From CAZFQD01 sp964520885 (GTDB lineage: Bacteria > Bacillota > Clostridia > Oscillospirales > SIG519), in contig CAZFQD010000047.1 in NCBI GenBank assembly GCA_964520885.1, positions 1 through 14,955 on the forward strand: DNA of 14,955 nt. The letters are read 5' to 3'. A program made the position numbers and the translations under genes. This document shows, one piece after another, positions 6,977-11,823 of this stretch. The notes under the pieces were generated by a model that was given only the letters and a program-made list of their open reading frames with translations, was not told the origin of the DNA and did not search any database. The number at the start of each line of letters is the position of its first letter. Positions within the stretch are counted from its first letter, which is position 1.

Positions 6977-7158
6977 ATGATATACTGCACAGCAGTATGA
7001 TATATTTTCTACGAAAATATGATATCCGCAACTTACTAATATTAATTGCGGATGATATAAAATAAATCCCATATGCACCGCAGTGTATATCATAAAGCTT
7101 GCTTTATATCATACTCTTATGAGTATATCATAAATCCTCAAATGGGATTTATATCATT
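6977..7158. repeat. Hairpin array R2 (right copy), flank of the four-helix-bundle cassette
   Basis: This is a direct repeat of R1 in the same orientation. Outside one insertion the copies differ at only four of about 127 positions. The 55-nt insertion (7004-7058) is made of two complete extra units, ATTTTC-TAC-GAAAAT plus spacer and CCGCAA-14 nt-TTGCGG plus spacer, each ending in ATGATAT. The array is therefore modular: hairpin plus ATGATAT spacer. C6395:G6467 in R1 is A7071:T7143 here, a paired change that keeps the long-range stem. Confidence 0.9.
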
Positions 7159-7159
7159 G

Positions 7160-7185
7160 TGGCGTTCTTCTTTCAGAAGACGCCA
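7160..7185 (-). terminator. GC-rich hairpin across the ispE stop codon
   Basis: TGGCGT/ACGCCA and CTTC/GAAG pair to give about ten base pairs with one bulged T and a 5-nt loop. The structure contains the last ispE codons and TGA, and abuts R2. It could end or stabilise the ispE transcript, although no T-run follows on the - strand. It may instead be one more unit of the adjacent hairpin array. Confidence 0.45.
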
Positions 7186-8045
7186 ATATTATACGGTTTA
7201 CATAAATAAACCTCTTTATATTTTTTCTTTAATATGTTTTCACAAAGCAAAGCAGTTTTCTCATTATTAAAAATTGCAACAACGGATGTTCCGCTACCGC
7301 TCATTACAATTCCCAAAGGATTGAACTCTGTCATAATACTTTTAATTTTCACTATTTGCGGAACTAACTTAATAGACACTATCTCCATTACATTAAAAAC
7401 GCGTCTTGCAATACCATTTAAATCATTGTTTTTAAGACTTGTAAATACACCTTTAATATCGGGATGCTCTATTATTTTCATTTCATCCATAGCTTTATAA
7501 GCCAACGGTGTTGATATTCCTACTGGTGGCTTTGCAATAACAAAATAACAATTTGGCATATTCTCTAAAGGAGTTATTTTTTCTCCTAATCCTTCTACTA
7601 ATGCTGTTCCTTTAATTATGCAAAACGGAACATCTGCTCCAACCAAAAAACCAATTTCACACATTCTTTTTGGACTTAAATTTGTGTTTAAAAGTTTATT
7701 TAAAGCTATTATTACTCCAGCGGCATTGGCACTTCCTCCTGCTAATCCTGCCGCTATTGGTATTTTTTTATAAATTTTTATTATAATACCTTTATTTTTT
7801 ATTTTAGTTGTTTCAAAAAAAGCTTTTGCGGCTTTATATGCTATATTTCTTTCATCGGTAGGAACATAGGATACATTACATTTTACTTCAATATTTGAAC
7901 TGTCTGTAAGCGTAACTGTAACTTCGTCAAAAAGTGAAACTGTTTGCAAAATCATTTTTACATTATGATAACCATTGTCTCTAATGCCGACAATGTCCAA
8001 AGTTAAATTAATTTTCGCAGGACACAGGATTTTAATGGTTGACAT
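7173..8045 (-). CDS. ispE: 4-diphosphocytidyl-2-C-methyl-D-erythritol kinase IspE
   Basis: IspE phosphorylates CDP-methylerythritol at the 2-OH using ATP, in the non-mevalonate (MEP) route to isoprenoid precursors. It is cytoplasmic and normally essential. The 290 residues show the GHMP-kinase plan: PAKINLTL (9-16, with K11), the ATP-binding glycine-rich loop PIAAGLAGGSANAAG (96-110), the catalytic aspartate D138 in GADVPFC, and the C-terminal GSGTS (250-254). The start ATG at 8045 has AAGGAG five bases upstream. The PIN-toxin gene ends 42 nt upstream on the same strand and I see no separate promoter in the gap, so ispE may be read from the toxin-antitoxin promoter. A short repeat (AATGAGGAAT twice) fills that gap. 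Confidence 0.96.
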   Translation of the reverse strand: MSTIKILCPAKINLTLDIVGIRDNGYHNVKMILQTVSLFDEVTVTLTDSSNIEVKCNVSYVPTDERNIAYKAAKAFFETTKIKNKGIIIKIYKKIPIAAGLAGGSANAAGVIIALNKLLNTNLSPKRMCEIGFLVGADVPFCIIKGTALVEGLGEKITPLENMPNCYFVIAKPPVGISTPLAYKAMDEMKIIEHPDIKGVFTSLKNNDLNGIARRVFNVMEIVSIKLVPQIVKIKSIMTEFNPLGIVMSGSGTSVVAIFNNEKTALLCENILKKKYKEVYLCKPYNIGVF

Positions 8046-8059
8046 AATAACTCCTTGAG

Positions 8060-8083
8060 AATGAGGAATAAGTAATGAGGAAT
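8060..8083. repeat. Short direct repeat between toxin gene and ispE
   Basis: AATGAGGAAT occurs at 8060-8069 and 8074-8083, fourteen bases apart. It is the reverse complement of the 14-nt repeat found ahead of rel. It fills most of the 42-nt gap between the PIN gene and ispE, next to the ispE ribosome binding site. Confidence 0.6.
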
Positions 8084-8087
8084 TAAA

Positions 8088-8489
8088 TTAATTTCTATTA
8101 CTTAAAAATAAATTCAAAAACTCATTTGGTGTAACAATAAATTCTTCTTTTGGAAAGTGCTTTATATTTCCTGTTATAAGAATAGCACCACATGCTTTTG
8201 CCACCTCGTAAAATTTTTTATCCCCTTCATCAACAAATTCATCTTCTATTGGGTTGGGCAATACCGAAAAACCATTTTCTATTAAAAACTTTAAAACGAT
8301 TGAAATATCCTTTTTGTTAAAGCCGAATTTTTGCCTGTTCAAAACATTTTCATATTCCTCAAGAATTCTGCTGTCATAGCAAATCAAATCACTTGAATTA
8401 AAGCAATAGTCAAGCACTTTTGCAGGAGCACCATTCGGATTTAAAAGAGCAGAAACCAACACATTTGTGTCAAGCACTAATTTTAGCAT
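8088..8489 (-). CDS. PIN-domain toxin of a type II toxin-antitoxin pair
   Basis: The 133 residues fit the PIN-family putative toxins (metal-dependent ribonucleases). Visible features are D7 in LVLDTNVLVSAL, E44/E45 in ILEEYENVL, and D87/D90 before KKFYEVA. The last conserved position, usually acidic, is in ITGNIKHFP (104-112), where N108 stands in place of Asp; I believe this variant is common in the subgroup, but cannot check. The start codon overlaps the upstream stop by one base (TAATG), implying translational coupling to the antitoxin. By family, the RNase would be held inactive by its partner and act on RNA when freed. The stop codon opens a repeat module. Target RNA is unknown. Confidence 0.88.
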   Translation of the reverse strand: MLKLVLDTNVLVSALLNPNGAPAKVLDYCFNSSDLICYDSRILEEYENVLNRQKFGFNKKDISIVLKFLIENGFSVLPNPIEDEFVDEGDKKFYEVAKACGAILITGNIKHFPKEEFIVTPNEFLNLFLSNRN

Positions 8490-8773
8490 TAGTTTTTCTC
8501 CTTGCGATATTCATTAATTTGTGCATTTATTTCTTCATCCGAAAGGTTGCTCTTTCCTTTTTTCATGGAAGTTGAACGCAAACGATTTACTGCCCTCATT
8601 GCGTTCGCCTGATGAATTAAAGACAAAGTTTCCTCTAAATTTTGGTTACCAATGTCAAGCATTAGAGCAGTAGGTTTGCCATTGTTGGTTATAATTACTT
8701 CGCCATTTTCAGACAAGCTTTGCCAAACCTCTTTTGGATAGGTTCTTAAATCTCGGACAGAATAAAATTCCAC
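8489..8773 (-). CDS. Phd/YefM-like antitoxin
   Basis: From GTG 8773 the product is 94 residues: MEFYSVRDLRTYPKEVWQ at the start, then ENGEVIITNNGKPTALMLDI (about 22-41), the typical Phd/YefM DNA-binding fold, followed by a charged helical tail that would bind the toxin. GTG 8773 is chosen because GAGGTGA lies about six bases upstream and the frame then begins as other family members do. The longer frame to TTG 8830 would translate through a consensus promoter and is rejected. The gene overlaps the PIN gene by one base, the usual arrangement for an antitoxin-toxin operon. Such antitoxins normally repress their own promoter. Confidence 0.88.
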   Translation of the reverse strand: MEFYSVRDLRTYPKEVWQSLSENGEVIITNNGKPTALMLDIGNQNLEETLSLIHQANAMRAVNRLRSTSMKKGKSNLSDEEINAQINEYRKEKN

Positions 8774-8791
8774 ATAAATCACCTCACCATT

Positions 8792-8820
8792 AGTATACAA
8801 AATTGTCACACAATTGTCAA
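8792..8820 (-). promoter_or_regulatory. Promoter and probable operator of the toxin-antitoxin operon
   Basis: On the - strand TTGACA (8820-8815), a 17-base spacer and TATACT (8797-8792) make a near-consensus promoter. Transcription would begin near 8785, almost at the GAGGTGA ribosome binding site, so the leader is very short. AATTGTCA occurs at 8801-8808 and 8812-8819 (+ strand), 11 bases apart, covering the -35 and the spacer. Repeats one helical turn apart are a reasonable antitoxin operator. Confidence 0.7.
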
Positions 8821-8883
8821 CAAAATTCAAATATATTATATGTAAAACGGGTTCAATTATTTACAAATTATTTCAAATTATTA

Positions 8884-8914
8884 TTGACATTTTATATATA
8901 TATATATATATAAT
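8884..8914 (+). promoter_or_regulatory. Promoter with a (TA)10 tract in its spacer
   Basis: TTGACA (8884-8889) is followed by an uninterrupted (TA)10 run at 8893-8912, which merges into TATAAT (8909-8914). The spacer to TATAAT is 19 bases, while TATATA at 8907-8912 lies at the ideal 17. A change of one TA unit would move TATAAT by two bases. The downstream gene starts at 8957 with GAGGTGA five bases upstream. Confidence 0.55.
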
Positions 8915-8956
8915 TGACTTAAACAAATAAAATTTTACAAATTTCGAGGTGAATAA

Positions 8957-9403
8957 ATGGAAAACAATAGTAATAATGATTTGAGTAACCTTCAATTTGG
9001 AATAGCACTTTCTGCAATTATTGTAATAGTTGGTTCAATAATTTTATTCATTTTCATTTCAGTTTATTTTCCTGTTATTAATATAACAGCACCATTAAAC
9101 TGCAATAATTTAGAACTAAAAAACAAATTTCATAGCAAAGAAGAATTATTGAATGATTTAAAAGGTGAATTTGTTTTGCTCTCAACAGATTTTGTTTACT
9201 TTTGTAAAGAAACAGAAATAGAATTTCAAAATGATGAAATTAAGAATTTTTTTAAGTTTAGAACTGATTTTCGTTGCAATGATAATTTATTAAAATTTAT
9301 AAATCCCAAAGAACTTTTAAAAGAAATTAAGAAAAACAATTCAAATGAACTATGCCATAATTCTTTAAAATGTAACCAAAAATCTACAAAAGATTGTAAC
9401 TAA
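8957..9403 (+). CDS. Small single-pass membrane protein of unknown function
   Basis: I do not recognise this 148-residue protein. The first 14 residues are Asn-rich and polar, followed by one strong membrane segment (about 15-40), then a charged, Lys/Asn-rich domain of about 105 residues with predicted helices (KEELLNDLKGEF, NPKELLKEIKK). It has six cysteines (C49, C83, C107, C133, C139, C147), all after the membrane segment and three near the C-terminus, which could form disulfides if that part is outside the cell. The membrane segment may be an uncleaved anchor. It stands alone, with a strong ribosome binding site, its own promoter and a terminator, between two genes on the other strand. 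The terminator and start signals argue that it is real. Confidence 0.75.
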   Translation: MENNSNNDLSNLQFGIALSAIIVIVGSIILFIFISVYFPVINITAPLNCNNLELKNKFHSKEELLNDLKGEFVLLSTDFVYFCKETEIEFQNDEIKNFFKFRTDFRCNDNLLKFINPKELLKEIKKNNSNELCHNSLKCNQKSTKDCN

Positions 9404-9415
9404 ATTATAGGTTTG

Positions 9416-9440
9416 GGCGACCATTAGTGGTCGCTCTTTT
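9416..9440 (+). terminator. Intrinsic terminator of the small membrane-protein gene
   Basis: GCGACCA (9417-9423) and TGGTCGC (9428-9434) form a perfect 7-bp GC-rich stem with loop TTAG, followed by TCTTTT on the + strand. It lies 13 nt after the stop codon. This is the clearest intrinsic terminator in the window. Confidence 0.8.
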
Positions 9441-9444
9441 AATA

Positions 9445-9535
9445 GATGAGATTGCTTCGTTTCTCTCGCAATGACATTTAATTGTGCATTGTGAATTTAA
9501 TTTCTAACTCCAAATTCCTAAATCCTAATTCCTAA
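9445..9535. repeat. Intergenic repeat mosaic between the terminator and proS
   Basis: No gene is seen. A GATTGCTTCG...CGCAATGAC module (9450-9475) has ATTGC/GCAAT arms and resembles a repeat widely seen in bacterial intergenic regions. It is followed by an ATTGTGCATTGTGAATTT stretch and a run of CCTAATTCC-type units that reaches the proS stop codon, whose TAG is part of the repeat (TATTAGGAATTAGGA on the - strand). Confidence 0.5.
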
Positions 9536-10968
9536 TAGGCTTTCCCCCAATAAACCAAACTCTTAGCCTCTTTGCCACAGCAAACGCAATTATTTTCAAT
9601 TATTTTTTCATCAAAAGGCATACAACGGGAGGATACATCAGCAACCTCTTTTAATTTAATTTCGCATTGTTCATTTCCACACCAAGAGGCTTTAATAAAG
9701 CCCTCTTTTGTTGAGGCTATTTCTTTTATTTCCTCTAAGGTTTTTGCTGTATAAGTCATTTGTTGTCTGCGTTGAAATGCTTTGTTATATAAATTCTTTG
9801 TAATTTCATCTAACAGAACGGGAATTTTTTGTTCTAATTCATCTAAGGAAATAAAAAGCTTTTCCTTATTATCCCGTCTAACCAAAACACATTGATTTTT
9901 TTCAATATCTTTAGGTCCAATTTCAAGTCTAATAGGAACACCCTTCATTTCATATTGTGAAAATTTCCAACCCGGGCTTTGGTCTGTTTCGTCAATACCA
10001 ACTCTGCAAATCTTTTTAAGCCTTGCAAGTAATTCATTTGCCTTTTGCAAAACTCCTTCTTTGTGCTGTGCTACAGGAATTATCATAACTTGTAAAGGGG
10101 CAACTTCCGGAGGCAAAACTAAACCGTTATCATCTCCGTGTGCCATAATTATAGCACCAATAATTCGTGTGGACATTCCCCAAGAAGTTTGATGACAAAA
10201 CTTAATTTCACCGTTTTTATCAGTAAAGCTAATATCAAATGCTTTTGCAAAGCTGTCTCCAAAATTATGTGTAGTGGCGGACTGTAATGCTTTTCCATCA
10301 TGCATCATTGCTTCAATAGTATATGTAGCATTAGCACCTGCAAATTTTTCTTTATCTGTTTTTCTGCCCTTAATTACAGGAATTGCAAGGCTGTTTTCTA
10401 CAAAATCAGCATAAACATTAAGCATTCTTAAAGTTTCATTTTGTGCATCAAGTGCACTTGCGTGCATTGTGTGTCCTTCTTGCCATAAAAATTCTCTTGA
10501 ACGCAAAAATGGTCTTGTAGTTTTTTCCCAACGGACAACTGAACACCATTGATTATATAGTTTGGGTAAATCTCTATAAGATTGAATAATATTTGAATAA
10601 TGTTCACAAAATAAAACTTCAGAAGTAGGGCGAATACACAGTTTTTCCTGTAAAGGCTCGTTCCCGCCATGAGTAACCCAAGCAACCTCAGGAGCAAAGC
10701 CTTCAACATGTGCTTTTTCTTTATTAAGTAAACTCTCAGGAATTAATAAAGGCATATATATATTTTCGTGTCCTGTTTCTTTAAACATATTATCAAGTAT
10801 TCTTTGAATGTTTTCCCATATAGCATACCCATAAGGTCGCACAATCATAAAGCCCTTAACATTAGAATACTCAACTAAATCGGCTTTCTTAACAATATCT
10901 GTATACCACTTAGCAAAGTCGGTCTCCATTGAGGTGATTTCCTTTACTTGCTTTTTTCCATCAGCCAT
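9532..10968 (-). CDS. proS: Prolyl-tRNA synthetase, archaeal/eukaryotic-type (no insertion domain)
   Basis: ProRS charges tRNA-Pro with proline, a cytoplasmic class II reaction. The 478 residues from ATG 10968 match the short ProRS type, which lacks the editing insertion of the E. coli type and carries a C-terminal zinc-binding-like domain. Visible are the class II motif 2 region FLRSREFLWQEGHT (154-167), motif 3 around GMSTRIIGAIIMAHGD (264-279), and C-terminal cysteines at 430, 435, 449, 461, 463 and 464 before the terminal Tyr. ATG 10968 is preceded by GGAAGGA at a spacing of about 11 and fits the family length; ATG 10989 adds seven residues without a ribosome binding site. The predicted promoter leaves a leader of only about 30 nt, too short for a T-box riboswitch, so control of the tRNA-sensing kind is absent. 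Confidence 0.95.
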   Translation of the reverse strand: MADGKKQVKEITSMETDFAKWYTDIVKKADLVEYSNVKGFMIVRPYGYAIWENIQRILDNMFKETGHENIYMPLLIPESLLNKEKAHVEGFAPEVAWVTHGGNEPLQEKLCIRPTSEVLFCEHYSNIIQSYRDLPKLYNQWCSVVRWEKTTRPFLRSREFLWQEGHTMHASALDAQNETLRMLNVYADFVENSLAIPVIKGRKTDKEKFAGANATYTIEAMMHDGKALQSATTHNFGDSFAKAFDISFTDKNGEIKFCHQTSWGMSTRIIGAIIMAHGDDNGLVLPPEVAPLQVMIIPVAQHKEGVLQKANELLARLKKICRVGIDETDQSPGWKFSQYEMKGVPIRLEIGPKDIEKNQCVLVRRDNKEKLFISLDELEQKIPVLLDEITKNLYNKAFQRRQQMTYTAKTLEEIKEIASTKEGFIKASWCGNEQCEIKLKEVADVSSRCMPFDEKIIENNCVCCGKEAKSLVYWGKAY

Positions 10969-11003
10969 AAAAAATACATTCCTTCCCATAATTATCTATT
11001 ACT

Positions 11004-11032
11004 ATTGTATTAAACCTTAAAAGTTATGTCAA
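11004..11032 (-). promoter_or_regulatory. Sigma-A promoter of proS
   Basis: On the - strand a perfect TTGACA (11032-11027), a 17-base spacer and TACAAT (11009-11004) predict a start near 10997. This is among the strongest promoters in the window. It faces away from the hydrogenase control region. Confidence 0.75.
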
Positions 11033-11147
11033 TAGCATTACACGAATAAATAACTCGTTAATTTTCTGTATTTTCGTTTTATTTAAGAAATAATTATTTT
11101 TTACGACAAAAAGAACAAAACATTACATATTTTATATATATATTACA

Positions 11148-11175
11148 TTGTTTTAGATTTTTTTTAATGTATAAT
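11148..11175 (+). promoter_or_regulatory. Upstream promoter P1 of the hydrogenase operon
   Basis: A perfect TATAAT (11170-11175), directly preceded by TG, has TTGTTT at 11148-11153 with a 16-base spacer. The predicted start is near 11182, which puts the first Rex operator about 42-59 bases into the transcript. Repression from there would be by roadblock. Confidence 0.5.
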
Positions 11176-11223
11176 ATGAGAAGCAAGTAAGATGAGAACA
11201 TTTTAATTTGCTGTTATGCTTAA

Positions 11224-11241
11224 TTGTTAATTATTTAACAA
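11224..11241. promoter_or_regulatory. Rex operator 1 (perfect consensus)
   Basis: TTGTTAATTATTTAACAA matches all fourteen fixed positions of the clostridial Rex consensus TTGTTAA-N4-TTAACAA. Rex is a redox-sensing repressor released from DNA when the NADH/NAD ratio rises. Placement ahead of an NAD-linked hydrogenase fits known Rex regulons. Confidence 0.85.
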
Positions 11242-11276
11242 ACAAATTAGACAATAAATATTATTGTTTGTTTTTT
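11237..11276 (+). terminator. Terminator-like hairpin in the hydrogenase leader
   Basis: AACAAACAA (11237-11245) can pair with TTGTTTGTT (11264-11272) over an 18-nt loop, followed by TTTT. The left arm overlaps the right half of Rex operator 1. A smaller hairpin (ACAATA/TATTGT, 11251-11267) is mutually exclusive with it. Only two G-C pairs are present, so it is weak and may be coincidental. Confidence 0.3.
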
Positions 11277-11294
11277 AATGAGAAAAGGTATAAT
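11264..11294 (+). promoter_or_regulatory. Downstream promoter P2 of the hydrogenase operon
   Basis: A perfect TATAAT lies at 11289-11294. The -35 is poor: TTGTTT occurs at 11264-11269 (19-base spacer) and at 11268-11273 (15-base spacer). Transcription would start near 11301, with Rex operator 2 immediately downstream, where bound repressor would block initiation. Confidence 0.45.
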
Positions 11295-11305
11295 CGCATT
11301 ATTTA

Positions 11306-11323
11306 TTGTTATTTTTTTAACAA
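11306..11323. promoter_or_regulatory. Rex operator 2 (one mismatch)
   Basis: TTGTTATTTTTTTAACAA matches thirteen of fourteen fixed positions of the Rex consensus, differing only at the seventh base. Its centre is 82 bases from that of operator 1. It lies between the P2 -10 box and the hydC ribosome binding site. Confidence 0.75.
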
Positions 11324-11364
11324 TTTACCACAAAAAAATCAAATTAAGGGAGGAAACATTTACT

Positions 11365-11823
11365 ATGCAATTACTTCAAGTGATTGAAAAACATGGCAGA
11401 ACTCCAGAGGATTTATTAAATATTCTTTTGGAATATCAAGACACAGTAAAAACTAATTATTTATCTGAGCAAGATATTAAATTAGTGGCTACAGAATTAA
11501 ATATACCGGAAAACAAGGTATATAGCACTATTTCTTTTTATTCTCTATTTTCAACAACTCCTCGCGGCAAATACATAATTCAAGTTTGCAGCGATGTACC
11601 TTGTTATGTTAATAATTCAGTTAATATTGTTAACGAATTAGAGGCAATGCTTAATATTAAAATGGGGCAAACAACTTCTGACGGTTTATTTACTTTGGAA
11701 TTCACAAGTTGTATAGGTTGTTGTGATATAGCTCCGGCCATAAGAATTGGAAAAGAACTTTATGGCAATATGAATAAAGAAAATTTACAAAAAATTATTT
11801 CAGAATATAGGAGGAAGAAATAA
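11365..11823 (+). CDS. hydC: NAD-linked [FeFe] hydrogenase subunit HydC (NuoE-like, [2Fe-2S])
   Basis: This is a thioredoxin-like [2Fe-2S] subunit of 152 residues that relays electrons between the flavin subunit and the hydrogenase. The cluster ligands are C75 and C80 (CSDVPC) and C116 and C120 (CIGCC), the usual CX4C...CX3C pattern; C119 is extra. The N-terminal helical part (HGRTPEDLLNILLEYQ, about 10-25) is normal for NuoE. ATG 11365 follows GGGAGG at about eleven bases. A frame from ATG 11278 adds 29 hydrophobic, non-homologous residues and would read through the second Rex operator, so it is rejected. The stop overlaps the hydB start by one base. First gene of the operon. Confidence 0.93.
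   Translation: MQLLQVIEKHGRTPEDLLNILLEYQDTVKTNYLSEQDIKLVATELNIPENKVYSTISFYSLFSTTPRGKYIIQVCSDVPCYVNNSVNIVNELEAMLNIKMGQTTSDGLFTLEFTSCIGCCDIAPAIRIGKELYGNMNKENLQKIISEYRRKK

Larger units (their letters stand above)
6356..7158 (-). mobile_element. Putative cassette: direct hairpin arrays flanking a four-helix-bundle gene
   Basis: The unit consists of R1, a spacer with an extra hairpin, the four-helix-bundle gene with its own promoter, and R2. It lies between the transglutaminase and ispE genes and encodes no recognisable transposase. The near identity of the two arrays in direct orientation suggests recent duplication, gene conversion or insertion of one unit beside another. S23-type genes are known as insertions within 23S rRNA genes, which makes mobility plausible, but mobility of this cassette is an inference. 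No target-site duplication could be defined. Confidence 0.45.

Noticed and set aside
6933..7031. Longer start of the four-helix-bundle gene
   Set aside because: The extra residues are encoded by the hairpin repeat and the promoter. Family length and the GGTGAT signal favour 6926.
6356..7158. CRISPR array
   Set aside because: The constant element is only 7 nt, the intervening sequences are self-complementary rather than unrelated spacers, and no cas genes are present.
7073..7270. Open frame on the + strand across R2 and the end of ispE
   Set aside because: It is made of hairpin repeat and antisense ispE sequence.
8774..8830. Longer antitoxin start
   Set aside because: It reads through a near-consensus promoter, has a TTG start without a ribosome binding site, and gives non-family residues.
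9416..9434. Hairpin as a bidirectional terminator also serving proS
   Set aside because: On the - strand the stem is followed by CCAAACC with no T-run.
10428..10709. Open frame on the - strand inside proS
   Set aside because: It is an out-of-frame shadow of a clearly conserved ProRS region.
10969..11060. T-box riboswitch ahead of proS
   Set aside because: The predicted transcript start is about 30 nt from the start codon and no T-box motif or specifier stem is visible.
11278..11364. Upstream 29-residue extension of HydC with a hydrophobic start
   Set aside because: It would translate through Rex operator 2 and the ribosome binding site GGGAGG. HydC proteins start near MQLLQVIEKHG.
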